Positions 21,776-32,956 of a stretch of DNA of 64,000 nt are shown piece by piece. The DNA is from Aegilops tauschii subsp. strangulata (taxonomy: Eukaryota > Streptophyta > Magnoliopsida > Poales > Poaceae): positions 139,635,207 to 139,699,206 of the forward strand of contig NC_053037.3 of assembly GCF_002575655.3 (NCBI RefSeq), written 5' to 3'. A program made the position numbers and the translations under genes. The notes below the pieces were generated by a model. That model searched no databases. It saw only the letters and a list, made by a program, of their open reading frames with translations, and was not told the DNA's origin. Position 1 is the stretch's first letter. Each line of letters starts with the position of its first letter.

Positions 21776-22823
21776 GGAGTAGTAGTTAGGGATACTAGGA
21801 GTAGTAGCTAGGGATCGAGTGTGCGAGATGAACCGAAGAAAGTAAATGCAGAGAGATGAAATGCAAAAAAGATGGAGGGATGTGATGGTTGCTTGTCCAT
21901 TTATTTTACCAGGCCACTTATTACTGGGAGTGGTTGGGTTTTGTGATATGATGGCTTTACTGCCGCGCCACGAGCGGGGTGAGACTCCCGTGCAGCACCA
22001 CCCTCTACACTAGTACGACTACATCGGTCGTGGTTTATCCCCCATTGAATTTGACTGAAGATTTAACTGACAAAATGTTAGTGCATGTCAACAAAAACAA
22101 TATCGTTATATTCGTATCTGAACATAGTTTTCAATGATACTCCTATAATTTTAGGCGACATGCATCATCATTTATCGTACTATATACAATGTTAGTACAA
22201 TTTTTGGTCGTACTAATCTATAGTAAGGTGCCCGTGCGTTGCACGGAAGAGTGAAATGCATTGATCGGGGAGTTGTTTATTTTGACAAAGGATGTGGGGG
22301 TCATCTCATGTGTAACAGGTATCGATAGGTTTGTTCGGATATTATTTCATCACTAGAGCTCACAAACATCCGGGTGAAATAGATAAAAAAGTATCTTTTG
22401 CAAACAAAAGCGTTCAACTGTTCAACCTGCATCAAAAACTTGTGAAGAAATAACTCTTATTGTGCTTTGCATGAAATGATCTTCAAGAATTAGTTTTTGA
22501 GTATCCATTGTTATACATGTTGGCTACAAATGACATGGCACTTTCTTATAGTCAACAGTTGGCTATACTATTTAAGTATTAACCATGCCCTTATACACCT
22601 AGACGGAGGGATTAAATCAGGATGACTTGGGAGGGGGCAGAGGATATGTAAGAAATGGTTCATCATAAGTCTTTCACCAGTACTGTAGTAAAAATTCATA
22701 CATGGAAGATTCTAGACTAAACCATAAATGGATACACTTTTATTCATGCGTGATACTCCAATAGAGCAAGATCATGCATGGAAGTCTCCACATGCTTAGA
22801 CAGCGGATTACATTGTGCGAAGA
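21776..22823. other. AT-rich spacer of J with degraded MITE and Helitron end
   Basis: 22,020-22,215 resembles a mutated copy of the MITE at 21,493 (shared AAAATGTTAGTGCATGTCA). At 22,222 AGTAAGGTGCCCGTGCGTTGC is another hairpin-type Helitron end in inverse orientation. No gene is seen. Confidence 0.4.
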
Positions 22824-23805
22824 CTAATGATCAACATTTAACTTGAAAATGCAGATGTCCAGGTGAACCTCCTTGGAGTCCCCGTGCACATTGTTGGAGT
22901 TCAAATAACACCATGGGTTTTCCATGTCCACATCGGCGGGAAGGTCCCAGCTCGGCAGAGTCCAAGTATGCTTCGCGTAGCCAGTGTCGCCGCCCACGTA
23001 CCTCCGAGGGGTAGTAATAGTGAGCACGCACACATACATCGGCCTCGTGTCAGTGTCAGCGTCAGCAGCGTCGCCCCTGACGCACACTACAGAGATGTGG
23101 TGGCGGTCTGCGCGGGCCTCGCCGGTGGCCATGATCAAGAGGAAGACGCTGCCGTCCTCCTCCGAGACTAGCAGGCGGTGCTGACCCTCCAGCGACTCCG
23201 GCACGGTGAACGGGTAGCATGTCTCGTACTTGATGTTCTTCGCCAAGGGCCAGTAGTGATTGCCGCACGCCTGCGTCAGGTGATGCACGATGTCCGCTGG
23301 CGAGCCCCAAAACGGCACCGGGCACTCATAGCAGTAGACGAAGGGCTCCTTGGAGGCATGGACCAGGCATTCCATGAAACGGGAGTGGCTGTAGGGGACG
23401 TTCCGCCAGTTGAATATATGAGCAAGTTACTATGACATTTAGTACAAAATAAATCATGACGGCTATAACAGAGATTAAACTAATCATGCGGACTAGCATA
23501 GTAGATGAACATATCGAATCTAGGACACAGACTAGAAACATGAATTCTACCATGATTTCAAACAGGAAGGACAGAAACACATACGGTGCAACGGGAGCAG
23601 CACCATTGGCGTTGAGGTTGTCGCCCATGTCGTTGAGGAAGAGGTTGCCGAGGTCGGGGAAGAAGTCGTCGTCGGTGAAGTCGTCGCTGCTAGCAGTCGC
23701 GAGAGTGCGCTCCCCAAATTTCAACAGCGCCCGCCGAATGGAGCGCAGGAGGGAGTGGCTGTAGGGGACGTTGCGGCCGCCGAATGGAGCGCAGGAGTAG
23801 CCCAC
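22824..23805 (-). pseudogene. SINA-like E3 ubiquitin ligase fragment
   Basis: The 3' part (23,375-22,824) encodes about 180 residues of a plant seven-in-absentia type zinc-finger/TRAF-like domain (SPADIVHHLTQACGNHYWPL, then DGSVFLLIMATGEARADRHHI). Just upstream in the same frame is NVPYSHSRF. The 5' part (23,805-23,580) gives MGYSCAPFGGRNVPYSHS and an acidic stretch. The two parts share NVPYSHS, and GAATGGAGCGCAGGAG occurs twice (about 23,736 and 23,788), so the 5' end has been rearranged by short duplications. A stretch rich in hydrophobic codons (23,580-23,420) lies between them, perhaps an intron. The RING finger that makes SINA proteins ligases is absent. Probably non-functional, although the TRAF-like part is open. 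Confidence 0.55.
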
Positions 23806-23981
23806 GAAGTAGTAGATGGTGCTCCTCCCTAGTCTCTATTCTTATCTCTATCTCTACTACTCTTCTTTGTTTTTTATAATATACTAGTTGTAGTTATCAA
23901 ATCGAATAGTACTGCGCCGTCCACTGCATGCCCGGCTGAACACGCCTCCTCGCCTCCATCAAACCCCTCCGTTAAACCCGC

Positions 23982-24599
23982 ATGCAAACCGAGAAACCTA
24001 CTCCGGCCACACGTCCGTTCATGAGCGGGCCGGAATTAAACGCAACACCGACCGAGCTCCTCCCGTCCGCCCTCAGTTTAAACGAGGCCAGACACCGGCC
24101 AAGCTCCTACTGTCCGCCCTCTATTTACACGAGGCCAGACAGACAGCGGGCAAGAATCGCACCCCTCCGCCGCTCCCCCATCTCTGCCTTCACCAATTTC
24201 TCCACTCTTCCGATGGCTTCCGAGGAGCCATTCTCCGGCATATTACCCGGTTGGGTGGCCCGCCGAGCCCTCCGGATACGGGCGAGGCCGCTCGGTGCTT
24301 CACCAACCTCGCTTGGCCCGACGAAGCCAGTTGCCTCCCCAAGCAGGCGCGTGGTTCAGCAACTCGCTGCTCCAGTTCAGCTCGATGAGGAGTGGCGAGT
24401 TGCTCCACGCCGGCACGGCGGCGAGCACACCGGTACGGGCGTCGTCGCTGCCGCGTCGTACCGCGCCTCCCATGTCTGTGGGCGCGCCTCCCATGCCTGC
24501 GGCAGCGCCATGCAGGCAGAGGCAGAAGTCGGGTGCGTGGACAGCGACGAGTCGGTGGCCAGCTTCTCCGTGTCCGCCGCCATCATTGAGGAGAAGTAG
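23982..24599 (+). pseudogene. Hypothetical protein remnant beginning MASEEPFSGILPG
   Basis: An ATG at about 24,213 starts a segment (MASEEPFSGILPGWVARRAL) that looks like the start of a real gene, followed by alanine/arginine-rich sequence whose protein-like reading moves between two frames (QLAAPVQLDEEW in one, NSLLQFSSMRSGELLHAGTA in another). Exact function unknown. It precedes a MITE at 24,777 and DNA at 24,930-25,060 with repeated TTATATGAAATC phrases resembling a 3' region. Confidence 0.35.
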
Positions 24600-24776
24600 A
24601 ACACAGGAGGCTGCCGCCACTCCGGTCCCATGAAGGCCACCACCGAGGCGACGACTGCGCATTCAGATGGTTTCTTTGCTTCTTCGTCTCTTCCGAGGAC
24701 CTTCGTCGACCCCGCAAAGTGTCTGCCAGACATGAGGAAGACAAAGGGATCCGCGGGCGGCCATTTAGATTATGTA

Positions 24777-24894
24777 CTCCCTCTCGAGCTGGCGGGAAAT
24801 TTTTGTTCTAAGAATGGATAAATTGTATGTATCTATAACTAAAATAAGTCTAGATACATCCATTTCTAGGACAAGTATTTCCGGATGGGGGGAG
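24777..24894. mobile_element. Diverged Stowaway-type MITE
   Basis: CTCCCTC at the left and GGGGGGAG at the right with TA on both sides; the interior contains CTAGATACATCCATTTCTAG. The left arm has lost most of its inverse repeat. Confidence 0.7.
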
Positions 24895-25496
24895 TATTAA
24901 TTATACCAAGATAGCCGGATTGGCACCGCTTAGTTCATGTAAATGTAATGAAATCCATCATGTTTATATGAAGATCCAGCTTTTTTATACGAAATCCTTC
25001 ATGCTTATATGAAATCAGTCCGTGTTTGCACGAATTTCATCTGGTTGGTTAGAGTTGTGAAAATGTATGCCGCTGGCGTTTGATGTCGTCCTCCGCGGAA
25101 GGAAACGGGAGGAAATTTGCCGGCTGCCGTTGGAGATGCTCTTATGCTGGAAATAATAGAGTGACATCCAATCCATTTGAGTTAATTGCGTGTATGATTG
25201 TCCCTCTATAAAAAATTAATTGCATGTACAATGTACACGAGACTTGCAGGGTGGCTACAGCTTCGTACAGAAAGTTAAAAAGAAAGAAGTCCATCCTTAA
25301 TCTTGTATTCTAAGTACTCTGTGGGTTCCACTGTCAGTACAGTAGCGAAAGAAGTATATATTAAATAAGTAATATATAATATAAAAATCTAAAGTTAAAG
25401 ACAAAATTCGAACTCATGTCATCGCGTTGCGAGCATCCGACGCTAACCAGTCCAGCACATTTTTGTTGTAGACCATGCTGCTGATATATCTCCATG

Positions 25497-25898
25497 TCTA
25501 CTCTTATACTCCATCCGTTCCTAAATATTTGTCTTTTCAGATTTCAAATGGACTACCACATACGGATGTGTATGTGGACATATTTTAGAGTGTAGATTCA
25601 CTCATTTTGCTCCATATGTAGTCGCTTGTTGAAATCTCTAAAAAGATAAATATTTAGGAACAGAGGGAGTAGAAAACAGAGTTGGTGATGATGGTGTGCG
25701 TGCCATCCTGCAATATAGGCCGTCGGATTTATATCTAATGGATAGGAAGAAAACTATGGCAATTTTGCAAAAATTTACCCACACCCCTCTCCACGTTCGC
25801 AAATACGGCCTTCCCTCGTTCATCCTTTTCTCTCACAAGATAAACTACTCATTCAAATGCATCTTGATTTTCCGTGCAACGCACGGGCATCTAGCTAG
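25497..25898 (+). mobile_element. Small Helitron-like element split by a MITE (copy 1)
   Basis: Begins TCTACTCTTATA, ends with hairpin CCGTGCAACGCACGG, GCAT and CTAGCTAG followed by T. Apart from the MITE it is colinear with copy 2 at 26,551 (shared ACAGAGTTGGTGATGATGG and CCACACCCCTCTCC). No helicase is encoded, so it is non-autonomous. Confidence 0.6.
25509..25669. mobile_element. Stowaway-type MITE inserted in the Helitron's 5' end
   Basis: CTCCATCCGTTCCTAAATAT at the left and ATTTAGGAACAGAGGGAG at the right, TA at 25,507-25,508 and 25,670-25,671. Copy 2 of the host (26,551) shows the empty site CTCTTATAAAAAACAGAG. Confidence 0.92.
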
Positions 25899-26219
25899 TT
25901 TCTTTTAAAATAGTTACTGCGATAATTGGGTTGAAGTGATATATTTTATGTCTACCCCGAATGATTTCGGATTCACTAGTAGTAACAAAGAAAAGGTTGC
26001 CTTGTTAATTAACAGAAAACAGGGTGAAAACTATCACATGAGGCGGGTAAAAATGAGGCACACTGGGTTCAGCGTCATTGTCACTACAGCTGTGCGCGCG
26101 CGAGAAGTCTACATATTGAGGGGGCTACTGAGCGAGGCATAGAGACACAATGTTCGAGAGAGAAACCAATTGACATATTACGATCAGATTGAGTTGTCAC
26201 CCTTCTGTTGTCATTGTTG

Positions 26220-26534
26220 GGGTGGGGGGAGGGGGAGGGAGAGAAAGACGTATCGAGAGTGTGCGTTGTAGGCACAGAGGAACAACTAGCGAGTGTGTGT
26301 GTATGTGTGTGTGTGTGTTTGAAAGAGGAGTAGATAGATTACTATCAATATCGAGGTGCCGCCCTACTCCTTCGGTGTCGGGTAATGTGTGCGCGTGTGT
26401 GTGTGTTTGAGAGAGAAGCCAGTCGATAGATTAGTATCTAGATCGAGGTGTCACCCTACTCCTTCGGTGTTAGGAAGTGTGTGTGTGGTTGTGTGGGTGT
26501 GGGTGTGTGTGTCGGGGGGGCGGGGGGGGGGGGG
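26220..26534. repeat. GT microsatellites, ~115-bp duplication and G-run
   Basis: (GT)n at about 26,293-26,320, 26,395-26,405 and 26,478-26,512. The unit GATCGAGGTG...CCCTACTCCTTCGGTGT occurs at about 26,350 and 26,440. Two long G-runs flank a single C at 26,514-26,534, a likely G-quadruplex and a difficult sequencing template. Confidence 0.8.
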
Positions 26535-26550
26535 CAGTGACACTTACATA

Positions 26551-26791
26551 TCCCTACTCTTATAAAAAACAGAGTTGGTGATGATGGTGTTCCTGCCATC
26601 CTGCAATATAGGCCATCCGATTTATACCCGACGGATAGGAAGGAAACTGTGGCAATTTTGCAAAAAGATACCCACACCCCTCTCCGCATTTGCAAATAAG
26701 GCATTCCCTCGTTCATCCTTTTCTCCCACAAGATAAACTACTCATACAAATGCATCTTGATGTTCGGTGCAACACATGGGCATCTTGCTAG
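26551..26791 (+). mobile_element. Small Helitron-like element (copy 2, uninterrupted)
   Basis: Starts A|TCCCTACTC, ends CTTGCTAG|T, 241 bp. The hairpin stem has decayed (GGTGCAACACATGGG). It is about 85% similar to copy 1 by eye. Confidence 0.6.
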
Positions 26792-28985
26792 TAGGGCGAA
26801 GGAGTTTGTGTGATACATATCTAGCTATATTAAGGGATAGGTAGATAGCATTTGTGCGAGGCATACTTAAAGCATCATGAAGATAAACAAAATTTTGTGC
26901 ATGCAAGTGCCGAAAAAATGAAGCGAGAAACAATGTGTTGGAGAGAGAGAGAGAGCGAAATCTCAAAAAAAAGGTGCTCTGTTGGAATCCCATTGTATGT
27001 ATTCATATGGTTCCGGAACTCGAGTTAACCTTAGGCATATGTGTGAGAGACATTATTATACTTTGAGACATTAGTGGCTGTGGGTGGGCGGAATTAAAGG
27101 GGTGGGCGTGTTCGACAGAGAGAGCGTGTGTGTTTCTGTGTGAGAGACTTGTAGGACGGGGTAGAAAGACGAATTCTAACCTTGACGGAGGGAGAGAAAT
27201 ACACGAAGTGCGCGTGTGTGATTCCAATGACCACAGGGAAATGAGATATGTATGCGTGTGAGAGAGATTGCACAATTCATTCATGTAACACTATCTAGCG
27301 ATCATGGACGTACATCGCTTGAACATAAATCAATATCTACTTCGTATCGTGGCCAAAGGTACAATATCGATTCAACGCTATAAAGATTGGACACTCACAT
27401 ATCACATTTTTTTCTATTTAAATAAACCTTTTCAGTTGTGCATGCCAAAGTTACAGTGATGTTTCTTCAAACAACCAATGTAGCTATCATGTACATGCAC
27501 CATTGTTACTCTTGCATTCAAAATCATTAGTCTTGGATGATTTAAGGTTCTATTATGAAGTAATATATGTAATATTCGTATATGAATTCAACGGGTACGC
27601 AATTTATGAAATGGAGGCTATGTAATCATATGAGGTAACACTTTTAAGTAGCAGACTTCTTTTTGTGCGCCTCTACACTAACACGTCAATGCATTATGTT
27701 TAAAGTAAATAACCAATTGCACTAAATTATCTATTTACACGAGAAATACATAGGCTGAGCGTTTGATCCCTTTTTTGTGAACGCGCCACTACACATGTAC
27801 GATTGGCCGCGCCGGTGTGAACGTCCAAGTTATCGGCGCATCATCCCGCGTTATTGTCTTTTTTTCTGGGGTGGACACACCAGTTATTAACTGCTGACGC
27901 GTGCCCTGTGTACACAGTCTCGCATGACCTTCCCGCTAGCACGGTCCAAAATTAGTTGAAACTGGATACGAACGATCCCACGGGCGGCAAATCTCCCGCC
28001 TCCTTCTAAAATTTCCGCCACCTTAGTCTTTAGCATGTGAAATTCCCCTTTTGTCCACGGAGACCAACAGTTACAATACTGCCCTCATCTACATAATAGG
28101 TCGGGGCTGCTTTGGTAACTTCTGGTTCTCCCCACTACACGACACCCCCATTTCCTCTCCCCCTCCCGCAAAAACGACTAACTCCACAGCACCAGAGCAT
28201 CTCACATCACGCCGTCCGTACTTCATCGGCCTTTCTCCCCTCCCCTCTCGAAACCCTAGACTGCTCATCCACCGGCGTACCAGAGCCCATTCACTGCCAG
28301 CGGCGTCCACCTCGCCGGATCTGCTTCTGCGGCCGCATCTACCCCTCCCACCTCCCCTAGAAACAAGTAGACTGCTCATCCACCACTGTACCACAGCCCA
28401 TTCAGTGTCGGCCTTGTCCACGGCGCCGGATCTGCTTCGCCGGTACTCTCGTCAACCGCAGTGCATCTGCAGCGGCTCATTCGTACTCCCCACCGGAGAT
28501 GCTTCGTCCACACCCCCCCCGGAGCCGCCCCACCGACGCCCCCGTCGACGGCCTCTGATCCTCTTCGCCGACACCTTCCTCAACCCTACCAGAGCCGCTT
28601 CGCCGACAACATCGTCAACCCCACCGGAGTAGCTTCGCCTAGACCATTTTCAACCCTACCGGGGCCGCTTTGCCAACTCACAAGTCCACGGCCTCAGATC
28701 CGCTTCCTCGCACCCTCATCCAACCTACCGGAGCAGCTTCTGACGCCCCGTCCACGGCCGCAGATCCGCATCGTCGACACCATTCTTAACCCAACCATCG
28801 GAGTAGCTTCACCTACGCCCTCGTCCACGGCCACAGATCCGCTTCGCCCACACCGTAGTCCACCCTACCGGAGCCGCTCCACAAACACCCTACTCGACGG
28901 TTCTAGATCTCCTTACCGGACCCCGACAGCCAGCGCAGCATCATCACCCTTGACGTTTCTAACCTGATTCCCACCATCTGGCAAG
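26792..28985. other. Spacer, then a C-rich leader of the 5-exon gene
   Basis: 26,792-27,950 is AT-rich with AG/TG runs (26,940-26,955, 27,115-27,280) and no gene. From about 28,030 the strand is C-rich with TCTCGAAACCCTAGAC at about 28,246, typical of plant 5' leaders. From 28,380 to 28,900 a degenerate ~40-bp phrase CCTACCGGAGCCGCTTCGCC is repeated about ten times. Long proline-rich frames here derive from that repeat. Confidence 0.45.
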
Positions 28986-29010
28986 ATGCCAAGCACCCAC
29001 CACGGCCTAG
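28986..29010 (+). CDS. 5-exon gene of J, exon 1
   Basis: Codes for the first eight residues, MPSTHHGL, and one base of codon nine. Ends at a GT donor (CCTAG|GTACTT). The start is chosen because this is the only frame that leaves the phase needed by exon 2. It produces a 555-nt coding sequence (184 residues) through five exons with no stop. The gene is the only evidently intact multi-exon gene in J. Confidence 0.6.
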
Positions 29011-29095
29011 GTACTTGTCACCTTTATACTCGTCCAGCATCACCTGCCCGATGTACTTCAAATATACTAACAGGTCGCTTTTACCTGTTATGCAG

Positions 29096-29181
29096 CTGGC
29101 AAAAACTACAAGGATGATGTTTCTTCTGGATCTAACAGCTTGGCCAACCAAGATCCTCGACCGAGGCATTGCTATGATCTT
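29096..29181 (+). CDS. 5-exon gene of J, exon 2
   Basis: Bounded by TTATGCAG and GTAAGC; 86 nt entering in phase 1 and leaving in phase 0. Encodes a polar segment with KNYKDDVSSGSNS. The preceding intron is 85 bp, near the minimum for plants. Confidence 0.65.
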
Positions 29182-29338
29182 GTAAGCGTGTCTCTCTCTC
29201 TCTCTCTCTTGTATTGTTCTGTGCCTGCCAGCGTGCTTTGCTAGGATTTTCGACCAGTAATCCCTTTGTGCAGACAATGATTTCTACTACTGGCTGCTAA
29301 ATTAGATATGTAGATGTCATACATGATACTACCTCGTA

Positions 29339-29493
29339 CCTCTGTTCCTAAATATAAGTCTTTCTAGAGATTCCAATATAGGCTACATACGGAGCAAAAT
29401 GAGTGAATCTACACTCGAAAATGCATCTATATACATCTGTATGTGGTCCATACTGGAATCTCTAAATAGACATATATTTAGGAACAGAGACAG
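29339..29493. mobile_element. Stowaway-type MITE in intron 2
   Basis: Left end CTCTGTTCCTAAATAT, right end ATTTAGGAACAGAGACAG, TA on both sides; same group as 25,509 but internally inverted relative to it. Confidence 0.85.
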
Positions 29494-29697
29494 TACATTA
29501 CACAAAATCGTAGGTGGCATGTAGGAATTCCAGTACACTACATTAGGCTCCCTTAGAGTGCCTGCTAGTCCAGCACACAGAGTCATGGCTAGTTTATGCT
29601 ACGCACACAATCATTAATTGGTGGTTTAAATATGCGCAAGGGATATGCAATGTATTATCATGTAGAGATGTCTGAAATTAGCCATGCTAACTTGCAG

Positions 29698-29772
29698 ATT
29701 GGGTTACACAATGAAAAAGTACAAGATGTATGTGGCAATTTCATGGAACATCGCAAAAAAGGAGAGCCAGCG
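29698..29772 (+). CDS. 5-exon gene of J, exon 3
   Basis: Bounded by CTTGCAG and GTGAGC; 75 nt, phase 0 at both ends. Encodes IGLHNEKVQDVCGNFMEHRK and a few further residues, a charged helical segment. Confidence 0.68.
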
Positions 29773-30275
29773 GTGAGCCTATGCAGTGTGCTATGGTACG
29801 TCGCTCCTCCATTGCAATCATCGTGACATGTTATTTGTATGTCAGTTCTATTGGCCAAGTTTCTTAGAGACAGTTATTACGAGTTATCCTAAGAAAATAA
29901 GCACCTGTGAATATAAGCTCCATGTAATAAGCCAACCAGTTCTTTTCATTGCGTTTTCAGCTTATCTTTGGTATGATAAGTGAAAAGTCTAGATTGCATT
30001 ATATTTTTTCATTTTGCTGCCCATATGAAAATTAATTTGACTTGCAAACATCAGAAATTGAACCCAGTGCAGTAATTAATATGATAGGAAAACAGACCAT
30101 CACTATTTGCTCAAAATGCAAATACAAAGATACCATCTACTTGGCACAATCTACTTTGGTCAATGTTTTTCATAGAGATCCCATTGCCTAATTTAAACGA
30201 AAAACGCATGACCCACATTTAAATGAAGAACAATTATTTATTGAAATTCGATGGTCCAAGTGGCTGGTTATTATC

Positions 30276-30795
30276 ATATAGCAGCACCACCTGAAAGCAT
30301 CATATAGCAGCAGCAGTGTGCAATTCATCATATACCAGCAGCAGCTCATAGCAATTCATCATATAGCAGCAACAGGAGTAGCTCATAGCAATTCATCGTA
30401 TAGCAGCAGCAGGAGCAGCTCATAGCAATTCATCATATAGCAGCAGCAAGAGCAGCTCATAGCAATTCATCATATAGCAGCAGCAGGAGCAGCTCATAGC
30501 AATTCATCATATAGCAGCAGCAGGAGCAGCTCATAGCAATTCATCATATAGCATCAGCAGGAGCAGCTCATAGCAATTCATCATACAGCAGCAGCAGGAG
30601 CAGCTTATAGCAACTCATCATATAGCAGCAGCAGCTCATAGCAATTCATCATATAGCAGCAGCAGCAGCTCATAGCAATTCATCATATAGCAGCAGCAGC
30701 CCATAGCAATTCATCATATAGCAGCAGCAGGAGCAGCTCATAGCAATGCATCATATAGCAGCAGCAGAACCAGCTCATAGCAATTCATCGTATAG
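30276..30795. repeat. 37-bp minisatellite in intron 3
   Basis: Unit CAGCTCATAGCAATTCATCA then TATAGCAGCAGCAGGAG; exact 37-bp spacing is seen at 30,490 and 30,527. About 14 units occur, some shortened by loss of the AGGAGC part. It lies within the 2.35-kb intron 3. It is followed at 30,800-31,240 by GC-rich DNA that reads like an antisense gene start but shows no domain. Confidence 0.92.
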
Positions 30796-32125
30796 TGGAT
30801 CAGAATGAAAATTTGGCAAAAAATCAGAGGAGATCCTCACCTTGTTGGATGAGCTCATCCTTCAACAGCACCTCACGCCCACGGCCGGGGAGGTGGGGAG
30901 GGGGAATAAGGTGCCTTCTGCCGCAGTGTGGCATCAGCCGTAGTTGTGCAGCGCCTGCCAGAGTAGTGCGTGGGACGAACCACAGTGGAGCAGCTGCTGG
31001 AGACCATGAGAATGAGGGGCGGCACCAGAGGGAGGAGCAGCCAGGGAGATTTTCCCCTACCCGCCGGCCATGTAGCCTAGCTAGACAGAGCATCGTCGAG
31101 GACCAGGCCAGATGGGACTAGTGGCGACGGCTTGCTGGAGGAACCCTAGTGCTGCAGGCAGGGGATCGAGGTAGAGGGAAAGGGGAGAGGAGATGCAAGC
31201 GGGCAGGGCAATGAACGCTTGCGTGTTTGTTTTTACTTGAGGGTGAGGTGTGACGCGGGCGTCACTAGTTGCATTTTGAGTGTAATATAGGCAGACAACA
31301 GAGTCATTTCACTATTTCCCTTCCCTTCAATTTTTAGTGAGGTTCTACCCGAAACACCCCCCTCCAAAGCGAAATTAGTTAAGCCCAAGCCCATAACTCA
31401 AAAATGACTTCTTTACATCTTTTATGGCTTATTTTGACAATAAGCCCTGAAAAGGCGGAATAGAACTGGCCCTTAACCTGCAATTCAATTGTGCGTGCAA
31501 TGATGAATCACTCCTGCCTGCTACAGTGTACATTTAGGCATCATCATACATGGCATAACCTAATACATGTGCATTCCATTGTAGGATCTGGAATATGCAA
31601 TGTTTATGTTAGTTCATACGTTGCACATGATGTTTAAATGCCCCTTAAATCTGGTCAGTCAAGTGATGGTCTTTAAGCCTCCTTCTTTGCTTCCTTTGTT
31701 GATATGTAAGATTTGCTCACACATCTGTTCAATTGCTTGTTTGCATCAGCCAGCCATACTAGGACTGTTTGCTTTGATTACTTGTTGTTCTTGACCTAAC
31801 ACTCTAACAAAGCTTGTCAACGATTTACACACTAAGGGATGCTGTAGTGGGGCCTTTTCTAACTCATAGGTGACATAAAGGTTTGGCTATACACTAAAGT
31901 AGGCTCTCCAAGAGTACCTGGAGGTCCAGTTCGAAGGTATGCCTAGTTTTTACATAGTGCACACATAGTAAATGCTCATTTCATTGTGTGCAAGTGCAAG
32001 AGATGCGGCATGTTTCATTATGTGGTGTTGTTTTGTTATAATCTCATCCTTTTGTGTTCACAGACTGGAAAGTATGCATATTTATCTTCCAAGGAGACGA
32101 GTAACTAGTTTGTGTCACCTTGCAG

Positions 32126-32230
32126 AGGGGGTGCAATGAAGATAAGATTGAGGATTTCCAAGTACATGATGTTAGGAAGGAGCCTTGTAAGAGAAGTAGG
32201 AGCTGCGCTGAGCCTCTTCAACCTGTTAAG
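32126..32230 (+). CDS. 5-exon gene of J, exon 4
   Basis: Bounded by CTTGCAG and AAG|GTAAGT, a consensus donor; 105 nt, phase 0 at both ends. Encodes RGCNEDKIEDFQVHDVRKEP followed by a basic cluster KRSRS that could act as a nuclear signal. Confidence 0.72.
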
Positions 32231-32794
32231 GTAAGTCATTGTATCCAACTCAACGGTTCAATTCCTTGTTTGTTTCAGGCATAGTTAATTTGCTCTTTTC
32301 AATTGCTTTATTTGTCCTCAGTTATGAGATGCCCAAAGAATGATGCCTGATGTTGGGTACTTGTATAACTATTAGTTGACATAATTAAAGGCCTTACCAT
32401 TTAATTACTCTGCCGAAGTGTGCCTGAAGCTTTGAAGTCTATTAACCAACTATTATTGAATGAGGCTCACAATCTAGTTTATACTAGGCTAATGATTGCA
32501 TAGTTTTGCTTGCTGTAGTATGTTTGTATGAAATCCTCAGCTGTTCATTATGCTCCCTAAGACTTTAATTGAGCTACAGAATGGCCAACTGCTTGCTTAC
32601 TTCTATGCAACGTGCTGTCTAAATTTGTAACTTGTCTGTGTTTTGGATTGGGCCCCAACATCATGCTCCTCTGGTGAGCTAAGAGAGATTTTTGTATGCA
32701 GGCTGCACAGACTACCTTTTTTATAATTTTTAAAATATCACCTGCTTATGCTTCATGACGTCTAACATTATTGTTAGTCCTGTTTTGCCATGTA

Positions 32795-32875
32795 CTCCCT
32801 CTGTAAACTAATATAAGAGCGTTTAGAATACTAAAGTAGTGATCTAAACGCTCTTATATTAGTTTACAGAGGGAG
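32795..32875. mobile_element. 81-bp Stowaway-type MITE in intron 4
   Basis: Near-perfect palindrome with CTCCCTCTGTAAACTAATAT and its inverse, TA on both sides. The AAGAGCGTTTAGA core marks a well-known cereal subgroup. Confidence 0.95.
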
Positions 32876-32956
32876 TACAAAATAGTCTGTCTTGCTCGCT
32901 TCACTGTTGTAACTATATTTTTGCCCTAGTCATGTGTACTTACAGAAACATTTCAG

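Noticed and set aside
28051..28967. Two long proline-rich frames before the 5-exon gene
   Set aside because: They follow a degenerate CCTACCGGAGCCGCTTCGCC repeat, and neither leaves the phase needed for exon 2; treated as leader.
30276..30795. Possible CRISPR-like array
   Set aside because: Units are contiguous variants without unique spacers, inside a plant intron; an ordinary minisatellite.
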